Assembly (NCBI GenBank): GCA_017561575.1
Contig: JAFZBS010000009.1
Coordinates: 1 to 59,874 of the forward strand
Direction of reading: 5' to 3'
Length of the DNA: 59,874 nucleotides
Source: Candidatus Saccharimonadota bacterium
GTDB lineage: Bacteria > Patescibacteriota > Saccharimonadia > Saccharimonadales > Saccharimonadaceae
Positions 9,172 to 16,430 of the stretch are shown in pieces (within the stretch, counting starts at the first letter, position 1; each line of letters starts with the position of its first letter). The notes under the pieces are model-generated. The model made no database searches and was not told the origin of the DNA. It saw only the letters and a program-made list of their open reading frames with translations. A program made the position numbers and the translations under genes.

Positions 9172-10266
9172 TTATTCACAAAAAACTTCATTTAAAAATT
9201 CGGTACATGTATTGCTGCCAAAGTCGTAATTCTTTTCGTAAGTTTTTACAATCAAATCATATAGAGTTGAAAATTCAGAATACATTCTCGAAGAGTCGCT
9301 AAAATCAAGCGGTGCTACGGTAGAAATACTTGGCGAGTTAGCCGAGCGCCAATCACTGAATTCCCTGCTTTTATTATTATATTCTGTATATGCTTCGGCG
9401 CTGGTTTGCCATGGTGACGATTGATAAGCTCGGTAGGCCGCAGTAACACCAAGAACGCGTTCTAGCCAACCTTCGCCGTAAGCCTTTAAAGTATCATTAC
9501 CAGACTCAATCAAATAATTCGCAGCCGTTTTAAAACCGGAGTCCGGTGAGCTCATCGTTAGATCATCCACTGCGTATGTAAAATCATGTACTGCCTGCCA
9601 AAGCGATAATTTCTCAGCAAGCGCTTCCGCATCACCAGCCGAAAGCGACGAATACTCGGCTTTAAACTTATCAAATTGATTTTTTATTTCATCATTTTTC
9701 TTAACACCATCAGAATCTCCAAGCTGATTTACTAGATCATTTACGGCCGAACCATAGGCTTTTTTACAGTTTTCTATATATCCACTATAAGACTTTGGCG
9801 TAGTGTACGTTGAAGAAACATAATCAATCACATAATCACAGTCGTAATTACGATAAATTTCATAAATCTTTGGTTTTAGCTCCTTCGCGATTTTGTAAGT
9901 TTCACCATAGTTGACTTTAAGCAACATTGGTATGACAATGGCGGCAACGATTCCGAGCACCAAGCCTATCCCACCAATTACGCAGCCTAAAATTATTTTT
10001 TTCTTCGTGGCAGGCGACATAGGCTCTTTTTGTGTCTTTTCTGTTGGTTGCGAAGTGGCTGTTTGCGCCATCGTCGCAGTTTGGATGTCTACCGGCTGCC
10101 CTGCCACCGGCTGTTCTGCCGCTGGTTGCTCGGCCGGCTGTTCTACCGGTCGCTCAGCCACTGGCTGCTCTACCGGCTGTTCTACCGCCGGCTGCGCAAC
10201 ACCCGGCGCTTCCGGAGTCGGCTCGTTTACCGGCTGATTCACTGGTTGTTCTGGATTATTATCCAT
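9172..10266 (-). CDS. Single-TM protein with Pro/Glu/Gln/Val-rich cytoplasmic repeats
   Basis: A 364-residue protein of unknown function. Residues 1-85 are a degenerate tandem repeat of units such as PVEQP, PAEQP and PVAERP. A TM helix lies at about 91-113 (IILGCVIGGIGLVLGIVAA…). The remaining 250 residues are extracytoplasmic and predominantly helical, with several Tyr/Ser-rich segments and Cys pairs (NYDCDYV, NTCTEF, VFCE). A KKK stretch just before the helix supports an N-in orientation. No catalytic motif is visible. GGAGG lies 6 nt upstream of the ATG; a possible short leader ORF overlaps the start. Confidence 0.8.
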   Translation of the reverse strand: MDNNPEQPVNQPVNEPTPEAPGVAQPAVEQPVEQPVAERPVEQPAEQPAAEQPVAGQPVDIQTATMAQTATSQPTEKTQKEPMSPATKKKIILGCVIGGIGLVLGIVAAIVIPMLLKVNYGETYKIAKELKPKIYEIYRNYDCDYVIDYVSSTYTTPKSYSGYIENCKKAYGSAVNDLVNQLGDSDGVKKNDEIKNQFDKFKAEYSSLSAGDAEALAEKLSLWQAVHDFTYAVDDLTMSSPDSGFKTAANYLIESGNDTLKAYGEGWLERVLGVTAAYRAYQSSPWQTSAEAYTEYNNKSREFSDWRSANSPSISTVAPLDFSDSSRMYSEFSTLYDLIVKTYEKNYDFGSNTCTEFLNEVFCE

Positions 10267-10288
10267 TCGTTACCTCCATTTGTCCCAT
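10259..10288 (-). CDS. Possible 9-codon leader peptide overlapping the next start
   Basis: On the minus strand an AAGGAG is followed 7 nt later by ATG and nine codons (MGQMEVTNG). The TAA stop overlaps the ATGGATAA start of the membrane protein. The second SD (GGAGG) of the main gene lies inside this ORF. The arrangement would allow translational coupling; whether it is translated is unknown. Confidence 0.3.
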   Translation of the reverse strand: MGQMEVTNG

Positions 10289-10429
10289 AGGACCACTCCT
10301 TAATAACAAAATGCTTACGCAATTACTACCATTATAACATACATTTTTAACATAATAATAAATCATATTATAAATAAAGAACCTAGTAGTCATGAAAATA
10401 GATGGTAGCCAAGCAGTATCAGGCGAATC

Positions 10430-10594
10430 CTAATCCAGCTCAAGCAACTCTTCGGTTTTTTCCTCAATCATTTTTTCGTACCCAACCAATGATTTATATG
10501 ATGCGAATTGTGCCGCACGGTCTCTTAAGGACATGTATGGTTTGGTCGGGTCGTGAAAATGCGGCAAATTGATAATATCATCGTACTCATTCAT
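10430..10594 (-). CDS. YolD-like small protein, partner of the Y-family polymerase
   Basis: A 54-residue protein beginning MNEYDDIINLPHF and containing MSLRDRAAQFASYKSL followed by VGYEKMIEEK, the YolD-like pattern (RAxQFAPFxALxGYEexI). YolD-like genes commonly sit beside UvrX/DinB-type translesion polymerases, and here the ATG overlaps the polymerase stop (ATGA), so the two are translationally coupled. It presumably modulates the polymerase as UmuD' does (inference from the family's genomic habit). It ends with an acidic TEELLELD tail. Confidence 0.75.
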   Translation of the reverse strand: MNEYDDIINLPHFHDPTKPYMSLRDRAAQFASYKSLVGYEKMIEEKTEELLELD

Positions 10595-11961
10595 GCTCGA
10601 TGCCCTCCCACTTGCCGATTGCGCATCCGCATTGTGGCTTTTTTCTCGTAATTTTTTAGTTTCATAATTGCATTTCTGCCATAACGTCTTTTTATTTCTA
10701 TCTCTGCGGCCTGTAATTTTTGCTCGCGAGCGTTCTTAAGGTTTTCTTCTTCGTAATTTGTAAAAAGATTTGTCTGACGCAGAGCGTTTTTGGCGTTGCT
10801 GGCATTTTTAACATGTCCCGCCACTACATAAATGGCTCGCACATTTAGTGTGGGATTTACAATTTTATCAAAAAGTTCGACGGTTTTTTCCGCAAACAGT
10901 CGCGAAGAATTTGTAAATGATTCAAGTGCGATAGTTCCATGCGCTGGTTTTGGCACCATTCTACCATAGTGATCCTTATGCACTGGCCCATCATAATTTT
11001 TAAAATCTTTATCATAATTCACCGTTAGTACGATTTGGTCGGTTGCAAGTCCGTCAGCAAACAAATCCAGCGCCATCGTGTCGGCCATTTCCCAGGTCAC
11101 CAGCCTTGCTGAATCATAGTCGTATGGTTCATGTAAAACTTGCCCGCTAGATACAGAATGATTTTCGGAGCGGTAATTTTTGATATCCTCCATGGTGACC
11201 GGTTCGTATCCCCACGCGTGGTCAATCAGAAGCTCGGCGTTAATGCCAAATTCTTTATAAAGTTTTGATGACCCGACTGTTGAATATTTTGCAAGTTGTC
11301 CCATAGTGTGTATTCCGAGCTTATTTAAACGCCTGGCTGTGCCAGGCCCCACTCGCCAAAAATCCGTTAGCGGCGTGTGACTCCAAAGTTCCTTACGGTA
11401 AGACATTTCGTTTAACTCCGCAATTCTCACGCCGTGTGAATCTTCTTTTAGGTGCTTTGCTTTGATATCCATCGCAATTTTGGCGAGATATAAATTTGAC
11501 CCAATTCCAGCTGTCGCTGTAATGCCGGTTTCTTCAAGCACTGCATGAATCATTTTTTCAGCTAATTCCCTTGCGGTCATTTTATAATTTTTAAGATAAG
11601 GCGTCGCGTCGATAAAAACCTCATCAATAGAGTAAACATGAATATCGGTTGGCGCAATAAATTTCGCGTAAATTCCAAAAATCTGCCGCGAAATCTTCAT
11701 GTATTTATGCATTTGCGGCGGCGCCACCATAAAATCAGTATTTGCTCTTTTTGCAGCCTGGATAACTTTATAAAGTCTCTCCCTGCCACCGAGTCCACAC
11801 AGCGCTTTTAGCGCTGGGCTCACGGCCAGGCAAATTGTCTTGTCGGTTCTTGAAATGTCTGCCACAACTAATCGCGTCTTTAACGGGTCAAGCCCGCGTT
11901 CTACGCATTCCACTGAGGCATAAAATGACTTCAAATCAATTGCAATATAACACTTTTCCAT
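10591..11961 (-). CDS. Y-family (UmuC/DinB/UvrX-type) DNA polymerase
   Basis: A 456-residue translesion polymerase. Catalytic carboxylates are visible in IAIDLKSFYASVE (about residues 6-18) and VYSIDEVFID (about 110-119). The helix-hairpin-helix and little-finger regions follow (VGPGTARRLNKLGIHTMGQL). A C-terminal basic extension (KKATMRMRNRQVGGHRA) may carry a clamp contact, though no clear QL(S/D)LF-type motif is seen except RQTNLF at about residues 404-409. Family enzymes copy damaged templates in the cytosol. Pairing with the YolD-like gene suggests the UvrX/YqjW subgroup rather than DinB (Pol IV) proper. Confidence 0.9.
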   Translation of the reverse strand: MEKCYIAIDLKSFYASVECVERGLDPLKTRLVVADISRTDKTICLAVSPALKALCGLGGRERLYKVIQAAKRANTDFMVAPPQMHKYMKISRQIFGIYAKFIAPTDIHVYSIDEVFIDATPYLKNYKMTARELAEKMIHAVLEETGITATAGIGSNLYLAKIAMDIKAKHLKEDSHGVRIAELNEMSYRKELWSHTPLTDFWRVGPGTARRLNKLGIHTMGQLAKYSTVGSSKLYKEFGINAELLIDHAWGYEPVTMEDIKNYRSENHSVSSGQVLHEPYDYDSARLVTWEMADTMALDLFADGLATDQIVLTVNYDKDFKNYDGPVHKDHYGRMVPKPAHGTIALESFTNSSRLFAEKTVELFDKIVNPTLNVRAIYVVAGHVKNASNAKNALRQTNLFTNYEEENLKNAREQKLQAAEIEIKRRYGRNAIMKLKNYEKKATMRMRNRQVGGHRA

Positions 11962-11982
11962 TTTCTATATAATATAATATTA

Positions 11983-12009
11983 TGGCAACTACTACAACTG
12001 GACTGCAGC
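11983..12009 (+). pseudogene. FISUMP gene fragment (GNYYNWTAA block)
   Basis: These 27 bases encode GNYYNWTAAA and match the GNYYNWTAAV block of the FISUMP gene at about 36196, differing at one position in the first 26. No other part of the domain is present. The fragment is butted against an inverted repeat that begins at 12010. It is interpreted as a leftover of a deleted surface-protein gene. Confidence 0.6.
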
Positions 12010-12069
12010 TGCACCAATTTTTATTTTAGCGCCCACGCAGGGCCTCGCCCAGCGCAAAATATTGGTGCA
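12010..12069. repeat. Hairpin element, A+T-rich arms around G+C-rich centre
   Basis: TGCACCAAT at 12010-12018 is inverted as ATTGGTGCA at 12061-12069. ATTTTAGCGC pairs with GCGCAAAAT closer in, around the centre CCACGCAGGGCCTCGCCC. The build (variable A+T-rich arms, G+C-rich middle) resembles the palindromes inside genes, but the conserved core is not recognisable. Confidence 0.55.
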
Positions 12070-12175
12070 ACGCGATAATTTTTGAGACCGCCAAAAACCA
12101 CCAAAATATAAAAAATACCCCTGTAAAATGAGGGATTCCCAAACGACAATGTGTTCTCCACAGTGGTGTTAATCT

Positions 12176-12197
12176 GTGGTGCCCGGAACAGGACTTG
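12176..12197 (-). repeat. Duplicate of the tRNA-Leu 3' end
   Basis: These 22 bases are identical to 12248-12269, the 3' CCA end, acceptor strand and start of the T arm of tRNA-Leu. The remainder of the tRNA is absent and an imperfect hairpin (about 12190-12221) follows. Duplicated tRNA 3' ends are typical scars of integration, but no integrase is nearby. Confidence 0.65.
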
Positions 12198-12248
12198 CCT
12201 GCCGAAGGCTGCCAATGTCCTACTTTTTGAGCGACTCTCCCAGAGTCG

Positions 12249-12333
12249 TGGTGCCCGGAACAGGACTTGAACCTGCACACCAAACGGCATATGCTCCTAA
12301 GGCATACGTGTATACCAATTTCACCATCCGGGC
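12249..12333 (-). tRNA. tRNA-Leu (anticodon UAG)
   Basis: On the minus strand the 85-nt sequence opens with the acceptor GCCCGGA and closes with TCCGGGC-ACCA, with CCA encoded. The anticodon stem TATGC/GCATA encloses the loop CTTAGGA, giving UAG. A long variable arm fits the class II tRNA-Leu, and the T arm CAGG-TTCAAGT-CCTG is intact. A TGTTATAAT box ends 8 nt upstream of the mature 5' end, so transcription should start almost at the tRNA itself. Confidence 0.95.
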
Positions 12334-12341
12334 GTGACTTT

Positions 12342-12347
12342 ATTATA
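12342..12347 (-). promoter_or_regulatory. -10 box of tRNA-Leu
   Basis: Minus-strand TTTTTTGTGTTATAAT directly follows the terminator hairpin at 12355-12380. The terminator T tract thus runs into the extended -10 of the tRNA. Confidence 0.6.
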
Positions 12348-12354
12348 ACACAAA

Positions 12355-12380
12355 AAAGCCGGGATTAAAACCCGGCTTTT
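12355..12380. terminator. Rho-independent terminator (AAAAGCCGGG hairpin)
   Basis: AAAAGCCGGG pairs with CCCGGCTTTT around a 6-nt loop, with T runs on both strands. It ends the LPXTG-protein gene (minus strand, stop at 12390) and insulates tRNA-Leu. Confidence 0.85.
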
Positions 12381-12389
12381 TAAAATGAC

Positions 12390-12911
12390 TTATTTTTTCT
12401 TTACTCTTTTTTCGCTCTTTTTCATAATCACGGCAGTTGTCACGGTGGTCAAAATGCCAAGCATGATTGCAACTGGAAGTAAATCTTCTGGACCAGTTTT
12501 TGGTAAGCTAGAGCTACTGTTATTGTTGCCGGACTGGGATTCGTTATTGTTTGACGCATCGCCACTCTTTTCTGACTTGTCATTATTCGAGGCATTGTTA
12601 TCGGAAGTATTATTGGAGCTTGAGGCATTATCTTCTTTTGATGAATTGCCTTCTTTTGAAGCTTCATTTGAACCTTCCTTGCCAGTCTCGTCTTTCTTGC
12701 TCGAGTCGTTATTTCCCGTTTTATTGCCCTCACCGTTTTCACTATTGCTTGTAATAGAAAATTCCGAATTCGTATTGTCGTTCTTTCTGCCACTTTTACC
12801 AGTTGCAACTACTACAATTGCAGCAATCAGCAAAATAATAATCGCTACCATAGCTGTAGCTGCTAAGATTAATTTGCGTCTTTGTTTTTTCTCACTTTCG
12901 ACGTTATACAT
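12390..12911 (-). CDS. Small LPXTG surface protein with Asn/Ser-rich stalk
   Basis: A 173-residue protein. A basic N-terminus (KKQRRK) is followed by a TM helix or uncleaved signal at about residues 14-37, then a roughly 95-residue low-complexity stretch of Asn, Ser, Gly, Lys and Glu. A complete sortase signal comes last: LPKTG at about 136-140, a hydrophobic helix (LLPVAIMLGILTTVTTAVIM) and a KKSEKRVKKK tail. This predicts covalent attachment to peptidoglycan by a sortase encoded elsewhere. The low-complexity middle has no recognisable domain, so it may be a spacer or a rapidly changing surface peptide. AAGGAG precedes the ATG. Confidence 0.85.
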   Translation of the reverse strand: MYNVESEKKQRRKLILAATAMVAIIILLIAAIVVVATGKSGRKNDNTNSEFSITSNSENGEGNKTGNNDSSKKDETGKEGSNEASKEGNSSKEDNASSSNNTSDNNASNNDKSEKSGDASNNNESQSGNNNSSSSLPKTGPEDLLPVAIMLGILTTVTTAVIMKKSEKRVKKK

Positions 12912-12982
12912 ATAAAACTCCTTATGCCCACATTATATCACGCATTTGATAAAAAATCAACTATATGTCGTAAACATAAGCG

Positions 12983-13519
12983 CTAAGCACTATTCTTTTT
13001 TTGGTAAATCGAAAGATTTGCCCCTGCATATGAACGGGTTTTATCTAGTATAAGTCCAGGGAGTTCAGGCGCTTTTTTGGGGTGCGACAATACCAGCAAT
13101 CCGCCAACCTTTACCAGCGCGGCCAAAGCCTCGATATGAGGCAGCCTAAAATCATCATATGGTGGATCTGCAAGTACAACATCAAATTCCCCAAGGTTTG
13201 CTAGTACGCTAGGCACTACACCTCGTATTACCTTTGCGTTTTCATTCGCCGAGAGCTGTTCGAGGTTCATTTTGATAATTTGAACAGCAGGGATGTTTTT
13301 GTCTATAAAAGTTGCACTTTTGGCTCCTCTAGAGAGCGCCTCAATCCCAAGCGCACCGCTTCCAGCATAGATATCAAGTACAGAGGCTCCCTCAACTCGT
13401 CCTGCCAGCATATTAAAAAGCGCTAATCTCTCGCGAGAGCCCATTGGGTGCGTCGCCCCGCCAGGGGTCAGTATGCTCCTTCCGCCATATTTACCGCCTA
13501 TAATCATTATTTTATTCAT
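12983..13519 (-). CDS. rsmD: 16S rRNA (guanine-N2)-methyltransferase RsmD
   Basis: A 178-residue SAM-dependent methyltransferase. The SAM-binding loop is VLDIYAGSGALGIEALSRG (about residues 44-62), and the catalytic motif VLADPPYDDF (about 114-123) carries DPPY. The N-terminal IGGKYGGRSI and GSRERLALFNML match RsmD, which methylates G966 of 16S rRNA. The start lies 8 nt after the recG stop, giving a recG-rsmD operon. No downstream coaD, the frequent partner, is present. Confidence 0.92.
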   Translation of the reverse strand: MNKIMIIGGKYGGRSILTPGGATHPMGSRERLALFNMLAGRVEGASVLDIYAGSGALGIEALSRGAKSATFIDKNIPAVQIIKMNLEQLSANENAKVIRGVVPSVLANLGEFDVVLADPPYDDFRLPHIEALAALVKVGGLLVLSHPKKAPELPGLILDKTRSYAGANLSIYQKKNSA

Positions 13520-13526
13520 ATTACCT

Positions 13527-15641
13527 CTAATTAAGCGTTGTTAGCTGCTGATACTTTGAAATTCCCACCATTAACTCTTTATATTGTAGCATATCCTCAC
13601 CCGAATTCAAAAAATCCTTCGCATCCTTTCTTGCTTTTGCTATTAGTTTTGTGTCGGAGAGTGAAGCAATTCTAAGGTCGAGTGCACCATGTTGCAAAGA
13701 ACCATAGATTTCGCCCGGACCGCGCATTTTTAAATCCACCTCAGCAAGATAAAAACCATCTGCAGATTTTTCTAGCTCTTTGAGTCGCCGTGATGGCTGT
13801 AAATCCCCAGATGTTAGCAAATAGCAATAAGCAGCCGATGCTCCACGCCCCACTCTTCCCCTCAATTGATGAAGCTGTGCCAGGCCATATGATTCTGCAT
13901 TTTCAATTACCATCAGAGTAGCATTCGGTACATCTACGCCAACTTCCACCACGGTGGTAGACACCAAAATATCAATCTCACCGCTCGAAAAACGTTCCAT
14001 AACCGCATCCTTCTCAGCGGGTTTCATTTTGCCATGCAAAAACTCAATTTTGTATTCTGGGAAGACCTCCTGGAGCCTCCTAGTGCGCTTTTTAACCGAA
14101 GTTATCTCCGAACCACCACTAAACCCCACTTTGGCTGTTTCGCCGCTCCCAGACCCACCAGCATTGCTAAGAAGGGAGTTTGTCTCGTCAATTGCCTTGC
14201 AAATCCAATAAATTTGTTGTCCGCGGGCTTTTTCGCCGTGTTTTTTGGCATCTGGTTTTAACTGCAAGATTTGGCGCATCGCTGGGTATAACTTTTCTTT
14301 TGCATCAATCTCCGTAATTATTTGGGTCTTTACTGGTTGCCTTCCGGCCGGAAGTTCGTCAAGTATCGAAACGTCTAAATCTCCAAACACCGTGAGTTGC
14401 AAGGAGCGCGGAATTGGTGTAGCGGTCATGGCGAGAAAATGTGGTGCCAGTCCAGATGGAGATTTAAGTACCAGTTTTTGCCTTTGCTCTACTCCAAAAC
14501 GATGTTGCTCGTCAATCACTACTAGATTAAGATTACTAAACTCAGTATCATCGGTAAGCAAAGCATGGGTACCAATAACTAAATTGATTTCGCCACTTTC
14601 TATTTGCTTTTTTAGGGCCGGCTTTCTCTTGGTCGACCCAGTAAGCAGCGCAGTTTTTACTCCAAATTTTCCGAGCAGTGGCCCAATGTTCTCATAATGC
14701 TGGCTTGCTAAAATTGCTGTTGGCGCAAGCAAAGCCACTTGCCCGCCCGCGAGAATTGCCTCATATGCTGCGAGCGCCGCCACCATTGTCTTACCGCTAC
14801 CTACATCGCCCTGAAGCAAACGATTCATTGGTGTACATTTTTCCATATCTTGGAAAATATCCCAGGCTGCCCTTCTCTGGGCATTCGTTAGTTTAAATGG
14901 TAAAGCCCCCACAAATTCACGGATTTTTTCCACTTTAAAAGCTACCGGGTTGGCTTTTAGCTTTTCGTTTTCGCGGCGATTTAAACTAGCCGCAAGAATC
15001 AACTCGAATAGTTCCTCGTACGCGAGGTACTCACGCGATTTTTTTACTGACGCAGCCGATTCCGGAAAATGTGCATCAAAAAGCGCTTCTCTGCGTTCCC
15101 CCTTTTTCGCACTTGGCAAAAGATCGGGGATTTCCGCAAATTTATCTCGGGAATTATTCATCAGTCGTTTAAAATCATTTGATTTTAGCCCACCATGTGC
15201 CACATAAATTGGGCTAAACCCACCTGAGAAATCTACATCGGAAGCGAGCGCTGCCGATGGTGTCGTCAGCTGAAAACGGCCATTTTTTAGTTCGTAAACT
15301 CCAGTAAAATAATATTCCCTGTCGGGCGCAAATTGTCTCAGTCGATAGCTCTGATTAAACCATACCACCCGCACTGCCCCAGTGTTATCACGTACCACCC
15401 CCTCTGTTATAGAGAGATTGCGTTTCCTTGCGCGCCGCGATTTTAAATCGGATATTAACCCCTTGATGACCACCTTGCCTGGCTGAATTTGAGAGATACT
15501 GCTTGGCATCGCAAAGTTTTCGTAATCCCTCGGCAAGTTGTAAAAAAAATCACGTAGCGTTTTTATGCCGGCCTTTTTCAGAATCTCTGCCGTCTTTGGG
15601 CCAATACCTTTTAATTCCTCCACGTTCTTAGACAAATCCAT
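13527..15641 (-). CDS. recG: ATP-dependent DNA helicase RecG
   Basis: RecG of 704 residues when started at the Met of MDLSKNVEELKGIGP. This start lies 6 nt after a TATAAT box (15648-15653), whereas the longer reading would begin inside the upstream terminator hairpin. An HhH-like N-terminus (GIGPKTAEILKKAGIKTL) and OB wedge precede the helicase core: Walker A GDVGSGKT, DEQH box, MTATPIPRSL, and VVEVGVDVPNATLM with QLRGRVGRG. It remodels stalled forks and Holliday junctions. A Gly/Ser-rich insertion between the two helicase lobes (SNAGGSGSGETAKVGFSGGS) is longer than usual. Confidence 0.95.
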   Translation of the reverse strand: MDLSKNVEELKGIGPKTAEILKKAGIKTLRDFFYNLPRDYENFAMPSSISQIQPGKVVIKGLISDLKSRRARKRNLSITEGVVRDNTGAVRVVWFNQSYRLRQFAPDREYYFTGVYELKNGRFQLTTPSAALASDVDFSGGFSPIYVAHGGLKSNDFKRLMNNSRDKFAEIPDLLPSAKKGERREALFDAHFPESAASVKKSREYLAYEELFELILAASLNRRENEKLKANPVAFKVEKIREFVGALPFKLTNAQRRAAWDIFQDMEKCTPMNRLLQGDVGSGKTMVAALAAYEAILAGGQVALLAPTAILASQHYENIGPLLGKFGVKTALLTGSTKRKPALKKQIESGEINLVIGTHALLTDDTEFSNLNLVVIDEQHRFGVEQRQKLVLKSPSGLAPHFLAMTATPIPRSLQLTVFGDLDVSILDELPAGRQPVKTQIITEIDAKEKLYPAMRQILQLKPDAKKHGEKARGQQIYWICKAIDETNSLLSNAGGSGSGETAKVGFSGGSEITSVKKRTRRLQEVFPEYKIEFLHGKMKPAEKDAVMERFSSGEIDILVSTTVVEVGVDVPNATLMVIENAESYGLAQLHQLRGRVGRGASAAYCYLLTSGDLQPSRRLKELEKSADGFYLAEVDLKMRGPGEIYGSLQHGALDLRIASLSDTKLIAKARKDAKDFLNSGEDMLQYKELMVGISKYQQLTTLN

Positions 15642-15647
15642 GCCGTA

Positions 15648-15688
15648 ATTATAACACAAAAATCCCCCGGGCATTTGCCCGAGGGGGC
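15648..15688 (-). terminator. Terminator fused to the recG promoter
   Basis: On the minus strand a hairpin CCCCCTCGGGCAAATGCCCG followed by GGGGGATTTTTGTG ends the small gene at 15696. Its T run continues directly into GTGTTATAAT, the -10 box of recG, whose ATG is 6 nt further. Terminator and promoter share bases. Confidence 0.8.
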
Positions 15689-15695
15689 GTGGTGG

Positions 15696-16067
15696 TTAAC
15701 CATATCGTTCTTTCATCTTGTAATAGAATTGTATTACTTTGTTCATAGCTTCGTTTGAGCGATCATGACCTTCGAGAAGATATGTATACGCGGTCAGAAT
15801 CGACCGCTGGGATACATTTTTCTCCCCGAGTGCCAGGGCACTCAACACTCGCTCAGCGCGTTTGATGCGCGCCCTTTCGTTCTCAAGCTCCGTCTGGGCT
15901 GAGAGAAATTCTTCCGGATCAACGTCCACATCATATTCCTCTTCAACCCACTGGATATAAGATCTTACCCAGCTTATATTTCCTTTAAAGATCGGAATTA
16001 GAGTGTCGCGTGCGTACCGGACTTCCTTTTCCAGAAGCACGATCATATCGGAACGTGTGTTTTTCAT
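15696..16067 (-). CDS. Small helical protein of unknown function
   Basis: A 123-residue soluble protein when started at MKNTRSD, where GGGGGA lies in SD position; an upstream in-frame ATG at 16124 has no such site. It is rich in Glu/Arg with long helical stretches (SAQTELENERARIKRAERVL) that may form a coiled coil. No known family is recognised. It has its own terminator. Confidence 0.65.
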   Translation of the reverse strand: MKNTRSDMIVLLEKEVRYARDTLIPIFKGNISWVRSYIQWVEEEYDVDVDPEEFLSAQTELENERARIKRAERVLSALALGEKNVSQRSILTAYTYLLEGHDRSNEAMNKVIQFYYKMKERYG

Positions 16068-16170
16068 ATTATCCCCCGTTCTTGGCAAACCAACCACTAT
16101 CATAATTATATCATTTTTTATCAAAAATGTCCAGTCATAAAAAGCACAAGCCTTTTTTCAAAAAAAGTCC

Positions 16171-16199
16171 TTGACAACTAAATGTTTATGCTTTATTAT
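16171..16199 (+). promoter_or_regulatory. Consensus promoter of the orphan ncRNA
   Basis: TTGACA (16171-16176), a 17-nt spacer and TATTAT (16194-16199) form a near-ideal sigma-70 promoter facing right. No ORF of the plus strand follows before the terminator at 16333. Confidence 0.75.
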
Positions 16200-16205
16200 A
16201 AAAAT

Positions 16206-16360
16206 AAGCTGGTACGCTTCACGGGGTTCCACTGATTAGTTAGTGGAGTGTGGAGACTTACATTAATAATCAAAAACAAACAGCGGATTAAAACAAACCA
16301 ATGTGCCCCTGGGTGGGCGCGTAACAGCGGGGAAACGGCTTCAAAAAGCCGTTTTTCTTT
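16206..16360 (+). ncRNA. Orphan structured ncRNA, about 150 nt
   Basis: The transcript predicted between the strong promoter and a terminator (AAACGGCT…AGCCGTTT then T5C) has no plausible reading frame. The ends pair: GCTGGTACGC near 16209 matches GCGTAACAGC near 16319 with one mismatch, making a closing stem. Inside lie a hairpin TCCAC/GTGGA (about 16228-16247) and a G+C-rich GCCC/GGGC hairpin near 16306-16318. RNase P, SRP RNA and tmRNA signatures were not seen. A 6S-like or unknown regulatory RNA is possible. It faces the hexapeptide operon head-on. Confidence 0.6.
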
Positions 16361-16385
16361 TATATGGTCACCAGAATCAAACAAC

Positions 16386-16424
16386 GAAAAAGGCGCCACT
16401 CTCATCGAGCAACGCCTCTTTTGT
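16386..16424 (-). terminator. Terminator of the hexapeptide-protein operon
   Basis: On the minus strand AGGCG…CGCCT forms a hairpin followed by TTTTTCGTT, shortly after the stop at 16431. Confidence 0.6.
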
Positions 16425-16430
16425 TGATTT

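Noticed and set aside
10030-10337. Plus-strand ORFs rich in Cys, Leu, Ser or Ala opposite the Pro/Glu repeat region
   Set aside because: They are antisense reflections of the PVEQP-type tandem repeats and have no start signals.
12021-12290. Overlapping ORFs of 85-89 codons on the minus strand across the tRNA-Leu 3' region
   Set aside because: They are read through the tRNA gene and its duplicated 3' end; the composition and overlap fit spurious translation of RNA-gene DNA.
14085-14180. Gly/Ser-rich insertion in RecG as another palindromic element
   Set aside because: No inverted arms and no core motif could be found in this segment; it seems a simple low-complexity loop.
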